From Streptomyces sp. JHA26 (GTDB taxonomy: Bacteria > Actinomycetota > Actinomycetes > Streptomycetales > Streptomycetaceae): 64,000 bases of DNA. Made by a program: the position numbers and the translations under genes. Under the pieces are notes generated by a model that did not search any database, was not told the DNA's origin, and saw only the letters and a list, made by a program, of their open reading frames with translations. How positions within the stretch are numbered: the first letter of the stretch is position 1; each line of letters starts with the position of its first letter. The DNA lies in contig NZ_BDJC01000018.1 in NCBI RefSeq assembly GCF_002005565.1, positions 46,539 to 110,538 of the forward strand, given 5' to 3'. This document shows, in pieces, positions 27,172-35,478 of the stretch.

Positions 27172-29703
27172 ATGTTCCGTACCGCCTTGCGCAACGTCTT
27201 CGCGCACAAGGCCAGGCTGTTGATGACCGTGCTCGCCGTGATGCTCGGCGTGGCGTTCGTGTCCGGCACCCTGGTCTTCGCCGACACCCTCTCCAACGCC
27301 TTCCGCAACCAGTCGGCGAAGAGCTACGACGACGTCGCCGTCGCCGTCACCTCGTACGCCGACCCGGACAACCCCAAGGAGGAGCCCGGCCTCTCCGGGA
27401 AGGTCCTCGACCGGATCGCCGCCGTGGACGGCGTCGCCGGGGTGTACGGCCGCGTCGAGGGCTTCGCCGGCGTCGCCGACCCCGACGGGAAGCTGATCGG
27501 CGTCGGCTGGTCCAACAAGGGCTCCAACTTCGCGCCCGGCAAGGACGGCAAGGACACCGCGTACACGTTCACCGACGGCTCCGGCCCGGTGAAGGACGAC
27601 CAGATCGCCCTGGACGAGGAGTCCGCCGCCAAGGGCGAGTACGAGGTCGGCGACCGGGTGCGCGTCGCGACCAACGGCCCGGTGAAGGAGTACACCCTCA
27701 GCGGTGTGTTCACCACCGAGGACGGCGCCGTCAACGCCGGCGGCAGCCTCGTCCTCTTCGACACCGCCGTCGCCCAGAAGCAGTACCTCCAGCCGGGTTA
27801 CTTCGAGGAGGCCACCGTCGTCGCGGCCCCCGGCGCGGACGACGCGAAGATCCTCGCCGCGGTCGAGCCGCTGCTGCCGGACACCGCCGAGGCGCAGACC
27901 GGCAAGGCGCTCGCCGACGAGCAGGCCGACCAGATCGAACAGGGCCTGGGCAACCTCAAGCAGGTCCTGCTCGGCTTCGCGGGCATCGCGCTCTTCGTCG
28001 GCATCTTCCTGATCTCCAACACGTTCACGATGCTGGTCGCCCAGCGCACCAAGGAGATCGCCCTGATGCGCGCCGTCGGCGCCTCCCGCAGGCAGGTCAC
28101 CCGCTCGGTGCTCGCCGAGGCCGCGCTGGTGGGCCTGGTGGCCTCGGCCGTCGGCTTCGCCCTCGGCGTCGGCCTGGCCGTCGGACTGCGCTCCGGCATG
28201 GCGGCGGCCGACATGAAGATGCCGGACGGCCCGCTGGTCCTGTCCGCCACGCCGGTGGTCGCGGCGTTCGCGGTGGGCGTGCTGATCACGGTGCTCGCCG
28301 CCTGGCTGCCCGGCCGCCGGGCCGCGAAGATCCCGCCGGTGGCGGCCATGAACAGCGTCCACGCGGTGGCCACCACCAAGTCGCTGGTGGTCCGCAACTC
28401 CATCGGCGCGGCCGTCACCGCCCTCGGCGCGGCGGCGATCGTGGCGGGTGCCTCGACCGGCGGCGACGACGGCCGCATGTACATCGGGGCGGGCGCGTTC
28501 CTCGCGCTGATCGGCGTGATCGTCCTGATCCCGCTGCTGTCCCGGCCCGTGATCGCGCTCGTCCGTCCGCTGCTCGTCGGCCCCTTCGGCGTGGCCGGCA
28601 AGCTGGCCGGCCAGAACGCGGTCCGCAACCCGCGCCGCACCGGCGCCACCGCCTCGGCGCTGGCGATCGGACTGACGCTGGTGACCGGCCTGTCGGTGCT
28701 CGGCGTCACGGTCGGCAAGGCCATCGACAAGATGACCACGGACAACATCAGGGCCGACTACATGGTCACGATGGCCAACGGCGGCGACCTCGACGGGTCC
28801 GCGCTGACGGCGCTGGAGAAGGCCGAGGGCGTGTCCGCGGTCTCGCCGCAGCAGGACGCCTACCTCAAGATCGGCGGCGACTACGTGTCCGCCTCCGCCG
28901 TCACCCCGGGCGACATCGAGAAGGTCCTGACCGTCGACGTCGTCAGCGGCAGCGCGGGCTCGCTCGCCCAGGGCCGGATCGCCGTCGCCGAGAAGACCGC
29001 CGCGAGCAGGGGCTGGAAGACCGGCGACACCGTTCCCGTCACCTTCGACGACGACGAGAAGGCCACGCTGACGGTCGGCGCCGTCTACAAGGACAGCGAG
29101 TTCCTCTCCCCCGTCCTCATCGACCGGGGGGTCGTGGGCCGGCACGAGGCGAAGCCGTCCATCCGGCAGATCTTCGTGAAGGTCGACGGTGGTCAGACCG
29201 CGGCGAACGAGAAGGTCGTCGTCGACGCGCTCGGTGGCAACCCCGCGATCACCGTGATGGACCGGCAGGACATCCGCGACGAGTTCGGCGGCGCCATCAA
29301 CACCCTGCTGAACGTCATGTACGGCCTGCTGGCGATGGCCCTGATCATCGCGGTGCTGGGCGTCGTCAACACCCTCGCGATGTCGGTCTTCGAACGGCAG
29401 CAGGAGATCGGCATGCTGCGCGCGATCGGTCTGGACCGGCGCCGGGTGAAGCGGATGGTCCGGCTGGAGGCCGTCGTCATCTCGGTGTTCGGCGCGGTGG
29501 TCGGCATCGGTCTCGGCGCCTTCCTCGGCTGGGCGATCGGCGAGACGATCGCGGAGGAGATCCCGGGGTACACCCTGGTCCTGCCCTGGGACCGGATCGG
29601 GATCTTCCTGGTGCTGGCCGGTCTGGTGGGCGTCCTGGCCGCGATGTGGCCGGCCCGCAACGCCGCCCGGCTGAACATGCTGAACGCGATCAAGGCGGAG
29701 TAG
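27172..29703 (+). CDS. ABC transporter permease, duplicated FtsX fold
   Basis: Large permease of 843 aa. One membrane segment near residues 16-38 is followed by a long extracytoplasmic domain (about 40-255) and an FtsX core of three to four segments (about 265-395). Further segments lie around 405-470, then a second extracytoplasmic domain (about 510-700), and a second FtsX core ends in PARNAARLNMLNAIKAE. This double layout is typical of actinobacterial MacB-like exporters that move lipophilic or peptide compounds out of the membrane rather than import solutes. It pairs with the ATPase upstream. The substrate is unknown. A hairpin follows. Confidence 0.93.
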   Translation: MFRTALRNVFAHKARLLMTVLAVMLGVAFVSGTLVFADTLSNAFRNQSAKSYDDVAVAVTSYADPDNPKEEPGLSGKVLDRIAAVDGVAGVYGRVEGFAGVADPDGKLIGVGWSNKGSNFAPGKDGKDTAYTFTDGSGPVKDDQIALDEESAAKGEYEVGDRVRVATNGPVKEYTLSGVFTTEDGAVNAGGSLVLFDTAVAQKQYLQPGYFEEATVVAAPGADDAKILAAVEPLLPDTAEAQTGKALADEQADQIEQGLGNLKQVLLGFAGIALFVGIFLISNTFTMLVAQRTKEIALMRAVGASRRQVTRSVLAEAALVGLVASAVGFALGVGLAVGLRSGMAAADMKMPDGPLVLSATPVVAAFAVGVLITVLAAWLPGRRAAKIPPVAAMNSVHAVATTKSLVVRNSIGAAVTALGAAAIVAGASTGGDDGRMYIGAGAFLALIGVIVLIPLLSRPVIALVRPLLVGPFGVAGKLAGQNAVRNPRRTGATASALAIGLTLVTGLSVLGVTVGKAIDKMTTDNIRADYMVTMANGGDLDGSALTALEKAEGVSAVSPQQDAYLKIGGDYVSASAVTPGDIEKVLTVDVVSGSAGSLAQGRIAVAEKTAASRGWKTGDTVPVTFDDDEKATLTVGAVYKDSEFLSPVLIDRGVVGRHEAKPSIRQIFVKVDGGQTAANEKVVVDALGGNPAITVMDRQDIRDEFGGAINTLLNVMYGLLAMALIIAVLGVVNTLAMSVFERQQEIGMLRAIGLDRRRVKRMVRLEAVVISVFGAVVGIGLGAFLGWAIGETIAEEIPGYTLVLPWDRIGIFLVLAGLVGVLAAMWPARNAARLNMLNAIKAE

Positions 29704-29717
29704 CCGCCACGCGCGTG

Positions 29718-29753
29718 CGAGGGCCCCGTTCCCGGGTGGGAGCGGGGCCCTCG
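29718..29753. terminator. Hairpin between the ABC permease and the convergent methyltransferase gene
   Basis: CGAGGGCCCCG (29718-29728) pairs with CGGGGCCCTCG (29743-29753). It lies 14 bp after the permease stop and 38 bp from the end of the convergent gene. Confidence 0.8.
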
Positions 29754-29791
29754 CGCGTGCGGCGGGCCCGCGGGCCCGGTCGCCCGCGGGC

Positions 29792-31093
29792 TCAGTTCCA
29801 GGTGCGGGCGCGCAGGGGCATCCCGGAGGCGCCCGAGTCCGGCGTCCGGACGGCGAGGACCTGGTTGACGCCGATGCGGTTGTGCTCGAAGGAGAGCGCG
29901 GAGGCGGCCATGTACAGGCGCCAGACGCGGGCCCGGCCGGGGCTGACGAGCCGGGTGGCCGCCTCCCACTCGGACTCCAGGTTGGTCACCCAGCGGCGCA
30001 GGGTGAGCGCGTAGTGCTCGCGGATCGACTCCACGTCGCGCACCTCGAACCCGGCGCGCTCCAACTGGGTGACGGTGGTGCCGACGGGGGCCAGCTCGCC
30101 GTCGGGGAAGACGTAGGAGTCGATGAACTCGTCCACGCTGTAGGAGGACTCGTCCTGCTGGGGGCGGCGGGCGATCTGGTGGTTCAGCAGCCGCCCGCCG
30201 GGCTTGAGGAGCCGGTACAGGCCGGCGGCGTACTCCAGGTACCGCTCGGCACCGACGTGTTCGGCCATGCCGATGGACGAGATCGCGTCGTACGGCCCGT
30301 CGGCGACGTCCCGGTAGTCCTGGACGCGGATCTCCACCCGGTCGGTGAGCCCCTCGTCGGCGACCCGCTTGCGCGCGTAGGCGGCCTGCTCCTGCGACAG
30401 GGTCACCCCGACGACGCTCACGCCGTGCTCGCGGGCCGCGTGGAGGGCCATGGAGCCCCAGCCGCAGCCGACGTCGAGCAGGCGCTGACCTTCCTTCAGG
30501 CCGAGCTTGCGACAGACGAGTTCGAGCTTGTCGCGCTGGGCGGTCTCCAGGGTGCCGCCTTCGGCCTCGGGGGCGGACCAGTAGGCGCAGGAGTACACCA
30601 TGGACGGACCGAGGACGAGTTCGTAGAAGTCGTTGCCGACGTCGTAGTGGTGGCTGATGGCCCGCTTGTCGCTGCGCCTGGTGTGCAGGTGGCGGCGGGG
30701 CCTGCGGACCTCCTCCGGCGGCGGCGCGGGCGGCAGCGGCGGACCGGCCAGCTTCACGAGCCCGCGCACGGCGGCCCGCACCTCGGGGTCGCGGAGGGCC
30801 GCGACGAGCCCCCGGGCGTCCTCACCGCGCTCCCAGACGAGCCCGGCGAGCAGGTCGAGGGCGGTGTAGAGGTCCCCTTCGACGTCGAGGTCCCCGGCCA
30901 CCCAGGCCCGGACCAGCCCCAGCTCCCCCGGCTTGAACAGCAGACGGCGCAGTGCCCTGCGGTGCCGGACGACGAGCGTCGGCGTGCCCGGCGGTCCCGC
31001 CTGCGAACCGTCCCAGGCCCGAACGCGCACCGGGAGCGGCGCTCCCAGCAGCTGTTCGAAGAGGTTCTGCAGCCGCAGCGCGGCATCAGCCAT
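29792..31093 (-). CDS. Cyclopropane-fatty-acyl-phospholipid synthase-like methyltransferase
   Basis: SAM-dependent methyltransferase of 433 aa acting on unsaturated acyl chains of membrane lipids. The N-terminal 150 residues are the CFA-type lipid-binding part. The Rossmann core has RAISHHYDVGNDFYELVLGP, motif I LLDVGCGWGSMALHAA, SIGMAEHVGAERY, and the C-terminal EFIDSYVFPDGELAPV. ATG at 31093 has GGAGG upstream. Actinobacterial relatives make cyclopropane or mid-chain branched fatty acids; which product applies here is not visible. It is monocistronic and converges with the ABC exporter genes. Confidence 0.92.
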   Translation of the reverse strand: MADAALRLQNLFEQLLGAPLPVRVRAWDGSQAGPPGTPTLVVRHRRALRRLLFKPGELGLVRAWVAGDLDVEGDLYTALDLLAGLVWERGEDARGLVAALRDPEVRAAVRGLVKLAGPPLPPAPPPEEVRRPRRHLHTRRSDKRAISHHYDVGNDFYELVLGPSMVYSCAYWSAPEAEGGTLETAQRDKLELVCRKLGLKEGQRLLDVGCGWGSMALHAAREHGVSVVGVTLSQEQAAYARKRVADEGLTDRVEIRVQDYRDVADGPYDAISSIGMAEHVGAERYLEYAAGLYRLLKPGGRLLNHQIARRPQQDESSYSVDEFIDSYVFPDGELAPVGTTVTQLERAGFEVRDVESIREHYALTLRRWVTNLESEWEAATRLVSPGRARVWRLYMAASALSFEHNRIGVNQVLAVRTPDSGASGMPLRARTWN

Positions 31094-31394
31094 GGCGTAC
31101 CTCCGTGACGAGCGATCCCGGAATGTCCTGACACCACGTAAACACCTGGGGGGCCGCGGTGCAGTCCCGCCACGGAGTCATGGCCCGGCAAAAACACGTG
31201 CCGAGGCCATCTATCGGCCGTCCGGCGTCCCACGGCCGGCGTTTCATGGCCGGCGTTTCATGGCCGGCGTTTCATGGCCGGCGTTTCATGGCCGGCGTCC
31301 GTCGAGCCGGACCCTGCACCGGGACGTCGTCTCCGTCCGCGGGACCTTCCGGACACCCCGTCAGGAACACCGGCCCGGCCCGGTCCCGGGTACG
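31094..31394. other. Intergenic region between cfa-like gene and ndh, no gene seen
   Basis: About 380 bp separate the cfa-like start from the ndh stop. Apart from the tandem repeat and the ndh terminator described separately, nothing is recognised. Frames through the repeat give repetitive Phe/Trp/Gly/Arg peptides and are not credible genes. Confidence 0.5.
31235..31298. repeat. Tandem repeat, 14-bp unit, 4.6 copies
   Basis: The unit GCCGGCGTTTCATG occurs four times without a mismatch (31235-31248, 31249-31262, 31263-31276, 31277-31290), followed by eight bases of a fifth copy. A degenerate copy (TCCGGCGTCCCACG) precedes it. The unit length is not a multiple of three and the array is intergenic, about 140 bp upstream of the cfa-like start. 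Confidence 0.95.
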
Positions 31395-31438
31395 CCGAAG
31401 GGGCCGCCCGCACCACGGATGGCGGGCGGCCCCTTCGG
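31395..31438 (-). terminator. 17-bp hairpin after ndh
   Basis: Arms 31395-31411 and 31422-31438 are perfectly complementary with a 10-base loop, 36 bp beyond the ndh stop. Confidence 0.85.
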
Positions 31439-31473
31439 GGAGGTGCCGGTACTACGGCTGCGGTGACCGGGGG

Positions 31474-32874
31474 TCAGGAGGCCTTGGCCTCGGTCTTCTC
31501 CGCGGGCTTCTCGCTCTTGTCGGCCTTCGGCGCGGCCGGGGCCGGCTTGGCGGCCTCGTAGAACTCCTCGCGCGGGGTCTCGATCGCGCCGAGGGAGACG
31601 ACCTCGCGCTTGAGGAACATGCCGAGCGTCCAGTCCGCGAACACGCGGATCTTCCGGTTCCAGGTCGGCATCGCGAGGCCGTGGTATCCGCGGTGCATGT
31701 ACCAGGCGAGACGTCCCTTGAGCTTGATCTTCATCTTGCCCATGACGATCATCGCGACGCCCTTGTGCAGACCGAGGCCCGCCACCGCGCCCTTGTTGGC
31801 GTGGCTGTACTCCTTCTGCGGGAAGCCCCGCATGCCGGAGACCACGTTGTCGCCGAGGACCTTGGCCTGGCGCAGCGCGTGCTGGGCGTTCGGCGGGCAC
31901 CAGGCGTTCTCGTTGCCCGCCTTGCGGCCGACCAGGTCCGGGACCTGGGCGTTGTCGCCCGCGGCCCAGATGTAGTCGGTGCCCTTGACCTGGAGGGTGG
32001 GCTCGCAGTCGACGTGCCCGCGGGGACCCAGCGGCAGGCCGAAGCGGGACAGGGCCGGGTTCGGCTTGACGCCGGCCGTCCACACGATGGTGTTGGAGTC
32101 GACCTCGAGGCCGTTCTTCAGCACCACGTGGCCGTCGACGCAGGAGTCCATGGAGGTGGACAGGTAGATCTCGACGCCCCGGCTCTCCAGGTGCTCCTTG
32201 CCGTACTGGCCGAGCTTGGGGCCGACCTCGGGAAGGATCTTGTCGGCGGCGTCCACGAGGATGAAGCGCATGTCCTCGCGGGACACGTTCTTGTAGTACT
32301 TGGCCGCGTCGCGGGCCATGTCCTCGACCTCACCGATGGTCTCCGCGCCGGCGAAGCCGCCGCCGACGAAGACGAAGGTGAGCGCCTTGCGGCGGATCTC
32401 CTCGTCGGTGGTGGAGTCGGCCTTGTCGAGCTGCTCCAGAACGTGGTTGCGCAGGCCGATGGACTCCTCGATGCCCTTCATGCCGATGCCCTGCTCGGCG
32501 AGGCCGGGGATCGGGAAGGTGCGGGAGACCGCGCCCATGGCGATGACCAGGTAGTCGAAGGGCAGCTCGTACGCCTCGCCGACCAGCGGGGCGATCGTGG
32601 CGACCTTGCGGTCCTGGTCGATGGTGGTGACCCGGCCGGTGAGGACCTCCGCCTTCGGAAGCACGCGCCTGAGGGGGACGACGACGTGTCGAGGGGAGAT
32701 GCTGCCGGCGGCGGCTTCGGGGAGGAAGGGCTGGTAGGTCATGTACGACCGCGGGTCGACGACGGTGACGGTCGCCTCGCCGTAACGCATCTTCTTCTGG
32801 ATGCGTCGAGCTGCGTACAGGCCTACGTACCCACCGCCTACTACGAGGATCCTGGGACGCTCCGTGGTGCTCAT
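31474..32874 (-). CDS. ndh: Type II NADH dehydrogenase (NDH-2)
   Basis: Single-subunit, non-proton-pumping NADH:quinone oxidoreductase on the inner face of the membrane, 466 aa. FAD-binding motif LVVGGGYVGLYAARRIQ is at the N-terminus and the NADH-binding motif FVFVGGGFAGAETIGE near residue 165. The quinone/FAD region is WAAGDNAQVPD, and membrane-association helices surround LAWYMHRGYHGLAMP. The last 25 residues are a Lys/Ala/Glu-rich tail. Start is ATG at 32874; the ribosome-binding site is weak. A Rex-like operator lies about 310 bp upstream, fitting control by the NADH/NAD+ ratio. Confidence 0.95.
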   Translation of the reverse strand: MSTTERPRILVVGGGYVGLYAARRIQKKMRYGEATVTVVDPRSYMTYQPFLPEAAAGSISPRHVVVPLRRVLPKAEVLTGRVTTIDQDRKVATIAPLVGEAYELPFDYLVIAMGAVSRTFPIPGLAEQGIGMKGIEESIGLRNHVLEQLDKADSTTDEEIRRKALTFVFVGGGFAGAETIGEVEDMARDAAKYYKNVSREDMRFILVDAADKILPEVGPKLGQYGKEHLESRGVEIYLSTSMDSCVDGHVVLKNGLEVDSNTIVWTAGVKPNPALSRFGLPLGPRGHVDCEPTLQVKGTDYIWAAGDNAQVPDLVGRKAGNENAWCPPNAQHALRQAKVLGDNVVSGMRGFPQKEYSHANKGAVAGLGLHKGVAMIVMGKMKIKLKGRLAWYMHRGYHGLAMPTWNRKIRVFADWTLGMFLKREVVSLGAIETPREEFYEAAKPAPAAPKADKSEKPAEKTEAKAS

Positions 32875-33181
32875 GGCATCGAGTATCCACCCGTCCCAGG
32901 GGGGTCGATCGTGCGCCCCTTCACAAGCTTCGGTGGAGGCTGTGCTACCATCCGCCGCCCACGTGACGGAGATCATGGCGCGGGCAGGAACCAGCGTGTA
33001 GTGCGCCCCGTTGTCAATGCCGCTTGAGCTGCCACTCCGCACCACGGAGGGTGGTGACCCCGCCCCCGGCGAGCCCTCTCCGAACCCCCTGCGGAACGCC
33101 GTCCTGAACACGTTCAAAGGGCAGTTGAACCCCCAAAAGGGTCAACCGACGGCCTTTCGCCGCCCGGCGGGGCCCAAATCC
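32875..33181. other. Upstream region of ndh, no gene seen
   Basis: Part of a 515-bp divergent gap between ndh and the toxin-antitoxin module. Apart from the Rex-like site and the module's own operator no feature is recognised; this would be the ndh leader if transcription starts at the Rex-like site. Confidence 0.45.
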
Positions 33182-33203
33182 TTGTGAAGAACTTCACGAA
33201 GTT
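33182..33203. promoter_or_regulatory. Rex-like operator upstream of ndh
   Basis: TTGTGAAGAACTTCACGAA contains the Rex pattern TGTGAA-N4-TTCACA with one mismatch. GTGAAGAACTTCAC is a perfect palindrome (33184-33197), and AACTTCACGAAGTT (33190-33203) is a second, overlapping one. Rex represses respiratory genes, including ndh in S. coelicolor as I recall, when NADH is low, so context supports the call. Confidence 0.6.
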
Positions 33204-33360
33204 TCCCGACGGAATGTCGCCGGGGGCCCGCCACGGCCCCCCCGGGGGGCGCTCAAACGTCGTCCGACCTGCTCAGGGAGCCACCACCGACACCTACGCC
33301 ACCGACCACGCGATGCCGTCGAGGATCGCGCACGAACGCGCTCCCCTCTGCGGATGTACC

Positions 33361-33382
33361 GTGTACACGAAAATGCGTACAC
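33361..33382. promoter_or_regulatory. Autoregulatory operator of the toxin-antitoxin module
   Basis: GTGTAC (33361-33366) and GTACAC (33377-33382) form an inverted repeat with a 10-bp spacer, just before the antitoxin start at 33390. Phd/YefM antitoxins usually bind such sites to repress their own operon. Confidence 0.5.
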
Positions 33383-33389
33383 TAACTTC

Positions 33390-33662
33390 ATGACTGAGAA
33401 CACCGTGACTGTACGGGAAGCCCGCGCACACCTCGCCGATCACATCAACCGGGCCGAGGAAGGCGTCCCGACCGTCATCACGCGCAACGGTGCACCGGTG
33501 GCAGCCGTGGTCCCGATCTCGGACTTCGAAGCGTTGGAGGAAGCCGCCGACGTGATGTTGGCGCGCGAGGCCGAAGCTGTGCTGGCCGAGGGCGGCACCA
33601 CCGTGACGATGGCGGAACTGCTGGCGGATCTGTTCACCGAGCAGGACGGCGAGGCGGCGTGA
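33390..33662 (+). CDS. Phd/YefM-family antitoxin
   Basis: Antitoxin of 90 aa. The N-terminal DNA-binding half has the family pattern TVREARAHLADHINRAEEG followed by PTVITRNGAPVAAVVPISDFEALEE. The acidic C-terminal tail (LLADLFTEQDGEAA) would bind and neutralise the toxin. ATG at 33390 leaves a very short or absent leader relative to the operator-bearing promoter. The stop overlaps the toxin start as GTGA, which couples translation. The module sits between ndh and ppx. Confidence 0.93.
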   Translation: MTENTVTVREARAHLADHINRAEEGVPTVITRNGAPVAAVVPISDFEALEEAADVMLAREAEAVLAEGGTTVTMAELLADLFTEQDGEAA

Positions 33663-33928
33663 AGTACGCCTTCCGGTTCACCACGGCGGCACAGCGTCAG
33701 CTTCGGGCCATCAGCCGACCCGACGCCATGCGCATCCTGACCGCGTTGACCGCACTCGGTGACGATCCGTACCGGCAAGACGCCGACGTCAAGAAGCTCA
33801 CCGGCCCGTCGAACCTCTACCGGCTCAGGGTCGGCAGCTACCGGGTCGCCTACCAGATCAACGATGGTGAACTCGTCGTCCTCGTGGTCAAGGTGGGCGA
33901 CCGGCGGGACGTCTACCGCAACCTGTGA
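33659..33928 (+). CDS. RelE/ParE-family toxin
   Basis: Toxin of 89 aa, the size of RelE-type ribosome-dependent mRNA interferases. Matches: a KYAFRFTTAAQRQLRAI N-terminus, the core KKLTGPSNLYRLRVGSYRV, the strand YQINDGELVVLVVKVGDRR and the final DVYRNL. The basic residues expected for RNA cleavage (Arg in RLRVGSYR, Arg in GDRRDVYR) are in place, so it looks intact. GTG start at 33659 overlaps the antitoxin stop. A RelE activity is inferred from family; ParE-like gyrase inhibition is less likely. Confidence 0.92.
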   Translation: MKYAFRFTTAAQRQLRAISRPDAMRILTALTALGDDPYRQDADVKKLTGPSNLYRLRVGSYRVAYQINDGELVVLVVKVGDRRDVYRNL

Positions 33929-33959
33929 CGCCCCGCCCGGCACCGGCACCAGCACCGCC

Positions 33960-34913
33960 TCAGCGCGCCTCGGCGGCGCAGCTGTGAGCGATGCCGTCGA
34001 GGATGTCGTGCTCGCTCACGACGACCTCCTCCGCGCCCATCCGCTCCATGATCGCCAGGAGGACCAGTGCCCCGGCCCCGATCACGTCGACGCGGCCCGG
34101 ATGCATCGAGGGCACCGCGGCGCGCTCGGCGTGGGTGGAGCGCAGCAGCCAGTCGGTGATCTCGCGGACCCGGTCCCTGGACACCCGGGAGTGGTGGATG
34201 GCGGCCGAGTCGTACTCCGGCAGCTCCTGCGCGATCGCCGACACCGTCGTCACCGAGCCGGCCAGGCCGACCAGCGTGCGCGCCTCGCGCAGCGGCACGG
34301 TCCGCTCGGCGAGGTCCAGGGCCGCCTCGACGTCGGCCCGTATGGCCGCGATCTGCTCCTCGGACGGGGGGTCGGTCACCGCGCCGTCGCGGACCAGGTG
34401 CCGCTCCGTCATCCGGACGCAGCCGACGTCCACGGACCGGGCGGCCCGCACGTGGTCGTCGCCGACGACGAACTCGGTCGAGCCGCCGCCGATGTCCACG
34501 ACCAGGTAGGGCCTGTCGAGGTCCACGCGGCCGGTCAGCTCCTTCGTCGCGCCCGTGAAGGAGAACTCGGCCTCCTGGTCGCCGGAGATGACCTCCGGCT
34601 CCACGCCGAGGATGTCCAGCACCCCCCGCACGAACTCGTCCCGGTTCTCCGCGTCCCGGGAGGCGGAGGTCGCCACGAAGCGCAGCCGCTCGGCACCGTA
34701 CCCCTCGATGACCTCCGCGTACTCACGGCAGGCGGCGAACGTCCGCTCCAGCGCCTCGGGCGCCAGCCGCCCGGTGCGGTCGACGCCCTGTCCCAGCCGC
34801 ACGATGGTCATGCGCCGGTCCAGTTCGGCCAGCTCGCCCGTCGCCGGGTCCACGTCGGCCACCAGCAGCCGGATGGAGTTCGTACCGCAGTCGATGGCGG
34901 CGACCCGGGTCAC
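33960..34913 (-). CDS. ppx: Exopolyphosphatase Ppx/GppA family
   Basis: Enzyme of 317 aa of the actin-like ASKHA fold that removes phosphate from polyphosphate or pppGpp. Phosphate-binding blocks AAIDCGTNSIRLLVAD and LVVDIGGGSTEFV are present, as are the adenosine-side block VDVIGAGALVL and the acidic end VVSEHDILDGIAH. It is the short actinobacterial type without the C-terminal HD domain. GTG at 34913 overlaps the DUF501 stop as GTGA. It belongs to a run of minus-strand genes DUF501-ppx downstream of divIC and eno. Confidence 0.93.
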   Translation of the reverse strand: MTRVAAIDCGTNSIRLLVADVDPATGELAELDRRMTIVRLGQGVDRTGRLAPEALERTFAACREYAEVIEGYGAERLRFVATSASRDAENRDEFVRGVLDILGVEPEVISGDQEAEFSFTGATKELTGRVDLDRPYLVVDIGGGSTEFVVGDDHVRAARSVDVGCVRMTERHLVRDGAVTDPPSEEQIAAIRADVEAALDLAERTVPLREARTLVGLAGSVTTVSAIAQELPEYDSAAIHHSRVSRDRVREITDWLLRSTHAERAAVPSMHPGRVDVIGAGALVLLAIMERMGAEEVVVSEHDILDGIAHSCAAEAR

Positions 34914-35449
34914 TTGCCGTCCTCCCCGCAGGTCTCGGAGACCGTCACGCACGGCCCCTTGCGCCACCACTCCGGCAGCATCGCGATCGCCTCGTCGCCC
35001 AGCGGGTTGACGCCCGGACCGGCCGCCAGCGAGTGGGCCACCAGCACGTGCAGGCACTTCACCCGGTCCGGCATGCCGCCCGCGCTCGGGAAGCCGGTCA
35101 GCTCCTCGATCTCGTCGCGGCGCCGGATGTAGTCCTCGTGCGCGGCCCGGTAGGCGTCGGCCAGCTCCGGGTCGGCGGCGAGGCGCTCGGTCATCTCCTT
35201 CATCACGCCGTTCGCCTCCAGCGTGCCGATCGCGGAGGCCGCCCTCGGGCAGGTCAGGTAGTACAGCGTGGGGAAGGGCGTGCCGTCGGGCAGCCGCGGC
35301 GCCGTCTCCACGACGTCCGGCTGTCCGCACGGGCAGCGGTGCGCGATGGCGCGCAGGCCGCGCGGTGGGCGCCCGAGCTGCTGCTTGAAGGCCTCCACGT
35401 CCGCGTCGCTGGGCTCGGTGCGCGGAGTGGTGGGCGGGGGAGTCTGCAT
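34910..35449 (-). CDS. DUF501 protein
   Basis: Conserved actinobacterial protein of 179 aa, function unknown. Recognisable stretches are QLGRPPRGLRAIAHRCPCGQ, FPTLYYLTCPRA, SAIGTLEANGVMKEM and AGGMPDRVKCLHVLVAHSLA. The conserved cysteines (HRCPCG, TCPRA, KCLHVL) hint at a metal site. Start is ATG at 35449. It is located between divIC/ftsB and ppx and translationally coupled to ppx, an arrangement common in Actinobacteria. Confidence 0.92.
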   Translation of the reverse strand: MQTPPPTTPRTEPSDADVEAFKQQLGRPPRGLRAIAHRCPCGQPDVVETAPRLPDGTPFPTLYYLTCPRAASAIGTLEANGVMKEMTERLAADPELADAYRAAHEDYIRRRDEIEELTGFPSAGGMPDRVKCLHVLVAHSLAAGPGVNPLGDEAIAMLPEWWRKGPCVTVSETCGEDGK

Positions 35450-35478
35450 GACTGTCTTCTGCTGGTCTTCCTGTTGAG

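Noticed and set aside
31235..31298. CRISPR-like array
   Set aside because: Repeats are contiguous without spacers and only 14 bp; no cas genes in the window.
31159..31561. Repetitive Gly/Val/Ser/Trp and Phe/His/Gly/Arg peptides encoded across the 14-bp repeat
   Set aside because: Unit length is not a multiple of three, the frames are shadows of ndh and of the repeat itself, and no start with a ribosome-binding site exists.
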